64,000 nt of DNA from CAYSRJ01 sp964521865 (GTDB lineage Bacteria > Spirochaetota > B62-G9 > DRHN01): the NCBI GenBank assembly GCA_964521865.1, contig CAZFTJ010000001.1:398487-462486 (forward strand). Reading direction: 5' to 3'. Position numbers and translations under genes: made by a program. Under the pieces are notes generated by a model. It had not been told where the DNA came from, searched no databases, and saw only the letters and a list, made by a program, of their open reading frames with translations. The first letter of the stretch is position 1. Each line of letters starts with the position of its first letter. This document shows, in pieces, positions 53,423 through 61,390 of the stretch.

Positions 53423-53570
53423 TTGATATCGATTATTACCGTTCTTTTATTACTGGGAGTTTATAGCAAAAGACAATTGCATATTATTTTATACTAATTT
53501 TCGTAAATAAAACGACAATTTAATAAAATATCTAAAAACATATGAATTATGAAAAGGAATGGAGGTGTTA

Positions 53571-54020
53571 ATGGAGAAGAAAGTCTATAAATACAAAGAC
53601 TTCGGTGATCATTTGAAAAGAGCGAGGAGAATTAAATACAGCAACATCAAAGAATTCTCCAGAGTAACAGGCATATCGTTAAAGAACCTGTATGAATATG
53701 AAAGGGGAAGAGTGTTTCCTCCAATAGAAAAATTAGTGGCAATCTGCAAATGTTTGAACAGATCGCCCAATTATATGTTATATCCATTACTGAATTTCCC
53801 TAGTAACGAAGAACAAATAATAAAGATATTTGAGGAAACTGAAACGAGAGAAATGTTAAAGGATCAAGAATTAGCGAAGAAACTAAAGTTCGCGCTCAAT
53901 ATACTTCAAATACTCCATCTCACAAGAAAGCATTTTAACATGAATGGAGACATGGTCGACTACTTGGAATTTTTAAAGGACAAATTATTCAATGAAGGGC
54001 AGATAAAGAAAATAAAATAA
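53571..54020 (+). CDS. XRE-family helix-turn-helix regulator
   Basis: 149 residues. A Cro/CI-type HTH fills residues 8-70 (FGDHLKRARRIKYSNIKEFSRVTG, then LKNLYEYERGRVFPPIEKLV). A helical C-terminal part follows. GGAGGTG is four to five bases before ATG 53571. It may control the preceding restriction-modification genes or the small acidic gene after it; at 149 residues it is longer than typical C-proteins. 148 bases lie between it and the endonuclease gene. Confidence 0.85.
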   Translation: MEKKVYKYKDFGDHLKRARRIKYSNIKEFSRVTGISLKNLYEYERGRVFPPIEKLVAICKCLNRSPNYMLYPLLNFPSNEEQIIKIFEETETREMLKDQELAKKLKFALNILQILHLTRKHFNMNGDMVDYLEFLKDKLFNEGQIKKIK

Positions 54021-54042
54021 AGTTGGAAAAGGAGGAATTGTT

Positions 54043-54354
54043 TTGGAAGAGGACAAAGAGCAATCCGATATTACGGCATATCTTGAAATGCTTGGATCCT
54101 TTTTAGCAAATATTGATAAATCAGAAGATCAGAAATTCATACCCGGTGAGATAGCTGTATTCTTTGGTACTAAAGACAAACGAACAGGCAAGGGAATTAA
54201 ATACGTCTTCGGAGCCAATGCAAATCCTGATTTCAAAGAGCGCATGTGCGACGCAGCCATGGACATTCTGCTGAACGATGAATCCATCAAGCTATCAGAA
54301 AAATTTAAGTTCGTCGATGATCAGATTGATGAAGACATAGACCTGGAAATATGA
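54043..54354 (+). CDS. Small acidic protein of unknown function
   Basis: 103 residues, rich in Asp/Glu, not recognised. It starts at TTG with GGAGG about nine bases upstream, 22 bases after the XRE stop, so it is likely co-transcribed with that regulator. Its last 28 codons plus flank are duplicated in degraded form at 55051-55140, so a second copy once existed. Confidence 0.65.
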   Translation: MEEDKEQSDITAYLEMLGSFLANIDKSEDQKFIPGEIAVFFGTKDKRTGKGIKYVFGANANPDFKERMCDAAMDILLNDESIKLSEKFKFVDDQIDEDIDLEI

Positions 54355-54357
54355 ATC
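54268..54357 (+). repeat. 90-bp direct repeat, copy A (3' end of the small acidic gene)
   Basis: Matches 55051-55140 with eight mismatches in 90 bases. It encodes the end of the acidic protein, from LLNDESIK to the stop codon. Confidence 0.85.
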
Positions 54358-54458
54358 AAAACTAAAAACATATCAATCTTTTAACGAACACCGCGAGATT
54401 TTGTTGAATTGTCTCTGAAAAAATAGAATATAACTATTTTAAAAAATGGAGGAGTACC

Positions 54459-55046
54459 ATGAAAATAATATGTATAACATTCATTATTTTTTTGACTATT
54501 TTCAGCTATTGCATAGCTGCAGATTTCCCTATTGACAAGGGGAGTTTTTTAATATCGGGTGAATTTTCTTTTAACAATCTCGGGGGTGAATTATACGAAG
54601 ATACAAATGGCAACAGGTATACATCAATAACAGTTGATACATCCATAAATTACTTTTTAATCCCCCACCTGGCATTTGGAACTTATCTGGAAATAGCTTA
54701 CGCATCTCAGGGCGATGCCAGCGCAACCCTTCTTGGTATCGGGCCGCAAATTTTATTTTATTTTGGTAGCACTCAGTCTCAAACATCATATAAGTATCAG
54801 GTTTATCCATTCGTAAGCGCAGGGTTTTATTATCTTAGAAGTTCATCAACTATTAGTGGAGCGAGTACTACCGCAAACGGGACAATGGTCCCTTTCGGTG
54901 CAGGCTTTACATATATGGTTACAAATACAGTCGGTCTATCTGCGGAATTCCTATACCATATAGACCATCTGAAATTTGAAGACAATACAGCTTTTAATGG
55001 TGATGGTTTTAATATTGGGGTTGGTTTTGACATATTTATTTATTGA
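54459..55046 (+). CDS. Small outer-membrane beta-barrel protein
   Basis: 195 residues. Signal peptide (MKIICITFIIFLTIFSYC, cleavage near residue 20), then alternating amphipathic strands typical of an eight-stranded barrel (FLISGEFSFNNLGG, HLAFGTYLEIAYAS, VGLSAEFLYHIDHLKF) ending in an aromatic residue (GVGFDIFIY), as outer-membrane proteins do. GGAGG lies seven to eight bases before ATG 54459. It sits between two copies of the 90-bp direct repeat. Confidence 0.75.
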   Translation: MKIICITFIIFLTIFSYCIAADFPIDKGSFLISGEFSFNNLGGELYEDTNGNRYTSITVDTSINYFLIPHLAFGTYLEIAYASQGDASATLLGIGPQILFYFGSTQSQTSYKYQVYPFVSAGFYYLRSSSTISGASTTANGTMVPFGAGFTYMVTNTVGLSAEFLYHIDHLKFEDNTAFNGDGFNIGVGFDIFIY

Positions 55047-55050
55047 TAAT

Positions 55051-55140
55051 CTGCTAAATGATGAATCCATCGAACTATCAGAAAAATTTAGGTTTGTCGA
55101 TGATCGGATTGATGAAGATATAGACCTGGAAATATGAATC
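55051..55140 (+). repeat. 90-bp direct repeat, copy B (remnant of a second small acidic gene)
   Basis: Eight differences from copy A at 54268-54357. It still reads through as LLNDESIELSEKFRFV to a stop, but its upstream part is missing. The changes are mostly silent or conservative, so the lost paralogue was under selection before truncation. Confidence 0.85.
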
Positions 55141-55386
55141 CGCATGAGAAACAGATTTACGAATACCAACATAGCTGGTTGATAGACTACATCACTTTTA
55201 AACTATAATATGATCTGGATTGGATCAAAAGAAAAATCAGGAATTCCAATATTGAACCAGAAAAGCTTAGAAAGATGGTCAATAATCTATAGGTTATAAA
55301 GACTCTACAAAATACTACGAAATATTCAATATATGCGTGTAATACAATTTTAATTGCAGAGCAATTGAATAAAGAGGAGGATGAAC

Positions 55387-56031
55387 ATGAAAGCTACAAT
55401 ATATATATTAATACTGTTTCTTACAGTTAGTTATTGTATCGCAAATGAATATGCAACCACAGATTCCGGAAAAAGAGTGTTGTTAAAAGAAAATGGCACA
55501 TGGGAAGTCCTTGAAGAAAAACAGATACAAGCGGTTACTGATGCAAAACTGCAAAAAATTATCAATTCACTTCAGAAAAAGTATGATGAATTTTCTGAGA
55601 TTACTTGGTATAAACACGATCTCTCCTCACGATATGTCAATGAGGAAGATTTTTTCATATATATTGGGAAGAAAGAAAACGAGAAGCCATGGCTCAGGTT
55701 GAGAATACAATATGTTAATTATGGAGGAGACTGGTTATTCATAAAAAAGTTTGCAATAAAAACTAATAGTGGTGTTTTTGAAATAACACCCGCTTACGAT
55801 GATATCAAAAGAGATAACAATTATCAAAAAACTTGGGAATATTATGATGGCAAATTTGATCAGGAAGTATATAGAATGATTAATGCAGTTATCACTTCAT
55901 CAAATCCAATGATACGGTGTTATGGCGAGGATACTGCTGATGATATATACATTAATGACTATCAACAGCAAGCATTAAAAGAAATGTTAGAGGTTTATGA
56001 AGAATTCGGTGGTACCCTTGACTTCAAATAA
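55387..56031 (+). CDS. Exported protein with a short N-terminal DSGKRVLLKENGTWE motif
   Basis: 214 residues. Signal peptide (residues 1-19, ending YCIAN), then TTDSGKRVLLKENGTWEVLEE, a short motif shared by many small secreted proteins of unknown role. A helical stretch and a beta-rich C-terminal half follow. GAGGAGG is seven bases before ATG 55387; ATG 55381 is too close to it. Function unknown. Confidence 0.7.
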   Translation: MKATIYILILFLTVSYCIANEYATTDSGKRVLLKENGTWEVLEEKQIQAVTDAKLQKIINSLQKKYDEFSEITWYKHDLSSRYVNEEDFFIYIGKKENEKPWLRLRIQYVNYGGDWLFIKKFAIKTNSGVFEITPAYDDIKRDNNYQKTWEYYDGKFDQEVYRMINAVITSSNPMIRCYGEDTADDIYINDYQQQALKEMLEVYEEFGGTLDFK

Positions 56032-56209
56032 TCAATCAGTGATGAAGTGGTGATCTATATAAAGAAGATGTCAGATTAAAAAAAGCAAACGTGATAATTT
56101 CAATAACTTTCGATTTTGATGAATACGCCCAGCACATACTGATGCTTACCTCAACATGAATAGCTGTAAGGATTTAAATCTTAGATAAAATTGCCGGAGT
56201 ATGGAATAA

Positions 56210-56386
56210 ATGCAGGAAATTGTATCGTTGCGGGAAAAAATAGAACTTAAAATCTACCTTATCCGTGGGAAAAAGGTAATGGTGGATAGAGATCTGGCGC
56301 AGCTCTATGGTGTTTAGACAAAATATTTAAAACAGCAAGTAAACAGAAATATTAATAGACTTCCAAAAGACTTGATGTTCCAGTGA
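56210..56386 (+). pseudogene. ORF6N-domain protein remnant
   Basis: Translation gives KIYLIRGKKVMVDRDLAQLYGV, an in-frame TAG, then TKYLKQQVNRNINRLPKDLMFQ and a TGA. This is the N-terminal ORF6N (KilA-N related) domain found on phages and mobile elements, with an internal stop and the whole C-terminal part missing. Confidence 0.85.
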
Positions 56387-56402
56387 TTGGTAATTTTGTA
56401 AA

Positions 56403-56672
56403 ATGATAATTAATGAATATTCATTTAAAGATTTATCAAACAATCAAAAAACAAATGCAATTTTCGAATTAGATCAAAGAATTAAAACAAAGTTAGGATT
56501 GCCCACTGGTGCACGCTCTGTAAATGTAAGCCTTATGAAATGTATAATTAAAATGCTAGATACAGTATTTGATCATAAAGGCAAGATCGTTTATCTTTCC
56601 AAAAAATTCAAGACGGTCTCCGATGAATTATTAAGAAAAATATACGAAACATGTCAAAGTGCCAAAAAATAA
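56403..56672 (+). CDS. Small protein of unknown function
   Basis: 89 residues, Lys-rich (SFKDLSNNQKTNAIFELDQRI, later FKTVSDELLRKIYETCQS). Not recognised. No strong ribosome site. It sits between the ORF6N remnant and the endonuclease/exonuclease/phosphatase fragment and may itself be partial. Confidence 0.4.
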   Translation: MIINEYSFKDLSNNQKTNAIFELDQRIKTKLGLPTGARSVNVSLMKCIIKMLDTVFDHKGKIVYLSKKFKTVSDELLRKIYETCQSAKK

Positions 56673-56686
56673 CAGGCGTTTCAGAA

Positions 56687-56774
56687 ATCAAACTTGCCAC
56701 TTATAACATTAGGATCCTGTCAAATGGCAGATGGAGTATCTAAAAGTTGTGATTCGACAGGTGATATCCTATAA
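56687..56774 (+). pseudogene. Fragment of an endonuclease/exonuclease/phosphatase-family gene
   Basis: Translates as IKLATYNIRILSNG, then breaks down with a stop and likely frameshift. The gene at 63465 has IKLATWNIRILSNG; over the first 44 bases the two DNA segments differ at about ten positions, mostly silent, on the same strand. A piece of a related gene, not a chance match. Confidence 0.65.
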
Positions 56775-56852
56775 TTAAATTAATAGGATATATTTCATAT
56801 TTTTTAGAATTCTATATAAGAATATGTTAGGCCTCTGAAAGGATATCCAAAT

Positions 56853-58349
56853 ATGAAAAAGCTAGCAGAAATCGAAAGCTTCGGAGGTACAGACGCCGAT
56901 AATGATGAAATTTTGCTGCAAGCTTTTGAAGATCACGAGGCATATATAGACGTAATTGAACGTCGGCGTCACATGGTAATTGGCAGAAAAGGTAGTGGAA
57001 AAACGGCCATTTTTAAAAAAATAATAACAACAAGAGAACATAATTTCTTTGCCTATGGTCATACATTTTCAGACTATCCTTGGCATCATCACGAGCTCCA
57101 AGCACGTGTTGGAATTCCTGATTTCGATAAATATACGCATAGTTGGAAATATTTGATTTTGCTATCGGCAGCAAAAATTGCCTTGAACCAAGATCAATCA
57201 CTACCTGTAAGTGATACTGGCATGGAGGAAATGCTGAGACTTGAGGCGTTCGTAGTTGATACATATGGTAGTAGAGATCCGGACCTTTCACACACGTTTA
57301 CGCCCACCAAACGACTTCGACTGAAACCCTATTTCGAACTAGATTGGAAGATTCTTCGTGCCGGAATCGCGCCAGAGTCAGTTCCGGTTACTGAATTACC
57401 AACAATCGTTCAAGAGGTAAATGCGGCATTTCTGAGGACTATTTTCCGTTGCTTGAACCCTAAACATAGGTATTACATCGCTTTTGATCAACTTGATCTT
57501 GGGTTTGACCCAGAATCAACAGAATACGCCAACAGGTTAATTGGTCTCTTGTTGGCTAGCAGAGACATAAATCTCGCGGCTCGGGATGCTGGCTTAAAGC
57601 TTTTTGTTGCAGTTTTCTTGAGGGACGACATTTATGACTGCCTTCATTTTGAGGATAGAAATAAAATGACTGAGAATTTCGTCTCTCTCATTGAATGGGA
57701 TACTCAGAGAACCAGTAAGACATTGAAGGCGCTTATGGAACGGCGGTTTTCTGTTCTTTTGGGCGATAAAAATAACCTAAATATTTCGTGGGAAGATGTT
57801 TTTAACGAAATCAAAGAAATGCCTGGTCACCAAAGCAAATATGACCATATGAAAGACCGAACCTATTTGCGACCGCGTGACATGATTAAATTCGCAAATT
57901 GTGCTTTGATGAAATTCAAGGAACGCAAACAAAGCCAGGCGCAGAATGATGACCCAAATAGAATTGATAACATTGATGTACACAACGCACGGATTGACTA
58001 TAGCGAGTATCTATTAAGAGAGATTGACGATGAGGTTCATAAGCATTTGCCAGATTATGAGAAACATTTAAATGTACTTCGGGCACTTGGAAAATGGCAA
58101 TTTGATCGATCTGAATATGAGGAGGCGTTTACACGCCACTATGAAGAATCTGCAATTACGCCAGGTGAAGCAATTGAACGACTGTATGAGTTTTCATTTG
58201 TAGGATTTTATCGTGCTGGTGGTCGGGGATTCGGTGGTTCTGAATACATATTCAAGTATCGTGAGCCGCGAACTAGATTTGATGGCACTGCTTCACGGTT
58301 TCGGGTTCATCCAGGGTTGATAGAGGTAATGGGCTTAAAGCGTGTTTAG
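56853..58349 (+). CDS. P-loop ATPase of the Sll1717-like group
   Basis: 498 residues, soluble. Walker A is HMVIGRKGSGKTAIF (about 40-54) and a Walker B-like acidic end is YYIAFDQLDLGF (about 208-219). The remainder is helical with ERRFSVLLGDKNNL and RTYLRPRDMIKFANCAL, features shared with a family of bacterial P-loop ATPases (Sll1717 type) often found in defence islands. An HNH nuclease gene follows 106 bases downstream on the same strand, recalling ATPase-HNH pairs such as Septu, though the ATPase type differs. AGGATATCC lies upstream of ATG 56853, a modest ribosome site. Confidence 0.75.
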   Translation: MKKLAEIESFGGTDADNDEILLQAFEDHEAYIDVIERRRHMVIGRKGSGKTAIFKKIITTREHNFFAYGHTFSDYPWHHHELQARVGIPDFDKYTHSWKYLILLSAAKIALNQDQSLPVSDTGMEEMLRLEAFVVDTYGSRDPDLSHTFTPTKRLRLKPYFELDWKILRAGIAPESVPVTELPTIVQEVNAAFLRTIFRCLNPKHRYYIAFDQLDLGFDPESTEYANRLIGLLLASRDINLAARDAGLKLFVAVFLRDDIYDCLHFEDRNKMTENFVSLIEWDTQRTSKTLKALMERRFSVLLGDKNNLNISWEDVFNEIKEMPGHQSKYDHMKDRTYLRPRDMIKFANCALMKFKERKQSQAQNDDPNRIDNIDVHNARIDYSEYLLREIDDEVHKHLPDYEKHLNVLRALGKWQFDRSEYEEAFTRHYEESAITPGEAIERLYEFSFVGFYRAGGRGFGGSEYIFKYREPRTRFDGTASRFRVHPGLIEVMGLKRV

Positions 58350-58455
58350 AAAGTAACATGTTCAACAAGTAACTGGTACGGATTCAAAAAGCCGCGCCGC
58401 ACATTTCAATCGCTAGTCAGCTGGCACGGCAACGACGCAATCGTGGGGGTGACCA

Positions 58456-59064
58456 ATGTCGCTTAAGTCTCCCAAATATGTTGACTCAGTCAAGCGGCTA
58501 ATCTACTGGCACTACGCTCAACTGATTGCAAAGGCCGCGGGCTTCGAGAATAACTACGGCTTCGTTGTGTCTCGATACAAGAAACTTGAATCCGGAGAGA
58601 TGGCCTGGTCCTCTACTATTCGTGATTATGAGAAGGAGCTCGACAAGGGCCAAGTCTGCATCTATTGCGGAGCGACAACCGGCCTCAGTACTGACCATAT
58701 CGTCCCAATCTCTCGTGCTGGCGTCGACCACAGGATCATTAATCTTCTCGACTCTGCAGACAACTGTGTCCGTGCCTGTAAAACCTGCAACTCCACAAAG
58801 GGTGATAGAGACGTGTTCGAGTGGTATGGCCCAGATCGCCTGGACGAGGTCCCCAAGCTCGTGCTATCCAAATTCCTCAAACTTGCCTTCCGAATTCACG
58901 AAATGCAGGGCACCCTTGATCTCAAAGATCCCAACATGGACGGTGTTCTCGATATTAATGACCTCGGAGTGGTCATAACTCATCTCATTACCAAAATATC
59001 AGAGAGGACACAGAAAGGAAAGACACCACCGGCTCCGGGGACGAAGAAACCTTCGGCCGGTTAA
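58456..59064 (+). CDS. HNH endonuclease
   Basis: 202 residues. The HNH/zinc pattern is complete: CIYCG (Cys68, Cys71), catalytic TDHIVPIS (Asp80, His81), Asn96 and CKTCNSTKGDRD (Cys108, Cys111). The N-terminal ~60 residues are helical; the C-terminus ends in a Lys/Pro/Gly-rich tail. GGGGGTGA sits before ATG 58456. Its composition is visibly more GC-rich than its neighbours, hinting at separate acquisition. Same strand as the ATPase, likely its nuclease partner. Confidence 0.88.
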   Translation: MSLKSPKYVDSVKRLIYWHYAQLIAKAAGFENNYGFVVSRYKKLESGEMAWSSTIRDYEKELDKGQVCIYCGATTGLSTDHIVPISRAGVDHRIINLLDSADNCVRACKTCNSTKGDRDVFEWYGPDRLDEVPKLVLSKFLKLAFRIHEMQGTLDLKDPNMDGVLDINDLGVVITHLITKISERTQKGKTPPAPGTKKPSAG

Positions 59065-59143
59065 CACCGTGTTGCAGCAAATTTGATTTGACCACCAAAC
59101 TGATTAACTCAACGTGGGTAGCAATATATACCCGGGAGCAAAT

Positions 59144-59857
59144 ATGGCACATGAAAAACCTGGTTACTTGACTCCTGAAGAGATTCAGGAAGGCATCGAT
59201 CTATGTTTCCAAAATGTGCAAGATATTCTTGAAGAATGCAATCTTCTTCTTGAAAACGGAAAACCTGCAAGGGTCTTGGCGTTGTCGATAAGCGCGATAG
59301 AGGAAATGGGAAAGATTAACGTCTTAAGGAGCATAAATAGACTACCAAAGAATAAACAGAGGCTTCGTTCTGTTGCGTGGAAAAACTATTTCAATCATAA
59401 GTATAAAAGCAGTATGAGCTTTTTTAATACCGTTCCCGATGAAAATAGAACAACAATTGATTCCATATTTCTTTCTGCATTACTTGCTAGAGAGCAAGCT
59501 GATATAACTGAAGGTATACGACAGATGGCGATATATACAAGCTATTCTCCGAAAAAGAAGATGTGGCACTCTCCTAGGATGATTGACTATGATCTAGCTC
59601 ATGATTACCTACAAACGGCCATCACTATCTTCGAACGAAAACAGAAAATCAAGGAATTAGGTCTTTATGATGCTGATGTACTGCGACTCGAAAAGGAGAT
59701 GTATAAGGAAGTATTCGATAGGATACCAGATGAGGAATATGATGAAACTAGCTTGCAGAGGATAAGTCAGCCGGCAAAGGAAAAGGCGAAACAGTTTTTC
59801 GATAAACTTATCCAAATAGGAAGAATCGCGAAATCGGATGTTACTTTCTTGGAATAG
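59144..59857 (+). CDS. AbiV-family abortive infection protein
   Basis: 237 residues. ALCF/LALSISAIEEMGKI is the AbiV core (A-x-x-L-x-x-x-x-E-E-x-G-K), preceded by LTPEEIQEGIDLCFQNVQDILEE. In lactococci AbiV blocks phage translation during infection; mechanism in other lineages is not established. The fold is helical and HEPN-related. ATG 59144 has GGGAGC about six bases ahead; the frame's earlier start is less likely. It is followed by an Apea-like HEPN gene 48 bases downstream, suggesting a two-gene unit. Confidence 0.8.
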   Translation: MAHEKPGYLTPEEIQEGIDLCFQNVQDILEECNLLLENGKPARVLALSISAIEEMGKINVLRSINRLPKNKQRLRSVAWKNYFNHKYKSSMSFFNTVPDENRTTIDSIFLSALLAREQADITEGIRQMAIYTSYSPKKKMWHSPRMIDYDLAHDYLQTAITIFERKQKIKELGLYDADVLRLEKEMYKEVFDRIPDEEYDETSLQRISQPAKEKAKQFFDKLIQIGRIAKSDVTFLE

Positions 59858-59905
59858 TAACAGTTTCCTAGGAACAATACAGCAATCCGATATCTCTGGA
59901 CCGAA

Positions 59906-61207
59906 ATGATCATGAAAGACGTCATATCAATACTTAGCGACATAACTAAATCTATCTGTAAGGACTTGAGCGCATCACCGTTTCCTATGCGTGACTGGAT
60001 AAAAATAATACATACAAATGAAAGGTCTGCATCGTTCCCAGTTGAACAAAGGCCGGATACCCTTGCTATCTCGATAAACATCTATTCGCTAGTCGAAAAG
60101 TTCTTGGATCTCGAAAAAATAGTTAAAATCATATCCCATAATCCTAAGCTTAATTCCCATCTTTTCGTAGGCGCAACCGGTAATTTAATAAAGGGCATTT
60201 CAAACCAGAAGTGGCCGATTATTACATTTCTTGTGATGCCAGTACTAACAAGATATTTTGCTTTAAAAAAGAAATATTTATACGACTCAAAGCTCTTCAT
60301 GCAGATTGCTACGGAGCATATATCAGAGTTATTGCTAGATAAGAGTATCGTAGTTTCAATCAGCCCATTGGCTAATGTTCAGCTTGCTAAAGAGTGCATC
60401 GAAATAGACAAAGGGATTCGAATCAGGCGGCTTTCGGCAGATGAAATTGAGCCATGGCTCAACCCTAGTCTCCCTCTGTTCGGAAATATAATACCCGGAC
60501 AAGTACTAACAGGGGTGAGAAGCGCTATAGAAGCTACAACAGAAATTACCGCAGGAAGTAATGAATTTGTGCAATCGGATCAAAGACAGTATAAGAATCT
60601 TCTCGATGCACTTAGATTAGTGACAGACTCCGATATTATTATTCTTTTTACACAGACTCAATCACATGGAGGTCCGGGTGTTCACGGTACACAGACTGTT
60701 CCAACATCAATTCCTTATTGGCGCATTTTCGGACCAACAATTGTGATTACCGAAGAACAATCTGCGCAGTTAATAAAACTCTATCATCGAATTACAGATA
60801 GCCCGAATGCTGAGAGAATTTCTTTAGCTCGAACAAGATGGTCTATAACAGCAGAACGCTCGACACCTGAAGATAAATTGATCGACTGCTGGATAGGTCT
60901 AGAATCATTATTTACTCCTGATTCTAGCCAAGAATTAAAATTTAGGGCATCACTAAGAATTGCAGCATTTCTATCTCCAGCCGGTGACGAAAGACACAAA
61001 ATGTATTCTGATATAAAAGTCTCATATGATTGGAGGTCCGCTCTCATTCACGGTGATTCTTCTCGCATCGATAAACTTAGTAAGAAGCTTTCCTTGTCTG
61101 AGGCAACCAGTATAGTACGCGGTGCCCTTCGAAATGCAATTTTAAAAATTCTTGATATGGATGACATATTCAAACCATATAATATAGAAAAGCGGCTTCT
61201 AAACTGA
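59906..61207 (+). CDS. Apea-like HEPN-domain protein (putative RNase)
   Basis: 433 residues. The C-terminal ~140 residues carry the Apea-like HEPN domain: KLIDCWIGLESLF, ELKFRASLRIAAFL and the catalytic R-x4-H motif as RSALIHGD near residue 377. The N-terminal 280 residues are a large helical region with no named match. HEPN domains with intact R-x4-H are commonly RNases in phage defence and toxin-antitoxin systems. Adjacent to AbiV on the same strand. Start could be ATG 59906 or 59912. Confidence 0.75.
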   Translation: MIMKDVISILSDITKSICKDLSASPFPMRDWIKIIHTNERSASFPVEQRPDTLAISINIYSLVEKFLDLEKIVKIISHNPKLNSHLFVGATGNLIKGISNQKWPIITFLVMPVLTRYFALKKKYLYDSKLFMQIATEHISELLLDKSIVVSISPLANVQLAKECIEIDKGIRIRRLSADEIEPWLNPSLPLFGNIIPGQVLTGVRSAIEATTEITAGSNEFVQSDQRQYKNLLDALRLVTDSDIIILFTQTQSHGGPGVHGTQTVPTSIPYWRIFGPTIVITEEQSAQLIKLYHRITDSPNAERISLARTRWSITAERSTPEDKLIDCWIGLESLFTPDSSQELKFRASLRIAAFLSPAGDERHKMYSDIKVSYDWRSALIHGDSSRIDKLSKKLSLSEATSIVRGALRNAILKILDMDDIFKPYNIEKRLLN

Positions 61208-61390
61208 ACTGCTTTTACTATTGTATAAATCTAAAATGACACTGTACTGGACGCCTTCTCGCTCTCATCTGTCGCTGTGAGGGTGCTACTCATCAGGGTC
61301 GTTGGATGGCCGAATGACTGATCTCGTATTTATCCGAACCGCTTCTTTCTCAACTTGTCAGTTACGAGGCCGATCACCGAAAATGGTAGT

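Noticed and set aside
58350..58455. attC-like (integron cassette) site before the HNH gene
   Set aside because: The spacing and a TTCAAAAAGCCGCGCCGC stretch recall attC sites, but no inverse-core GTTRRRY/RYYYAAC pair could be placed, and other gaps in the island show nothing similar.
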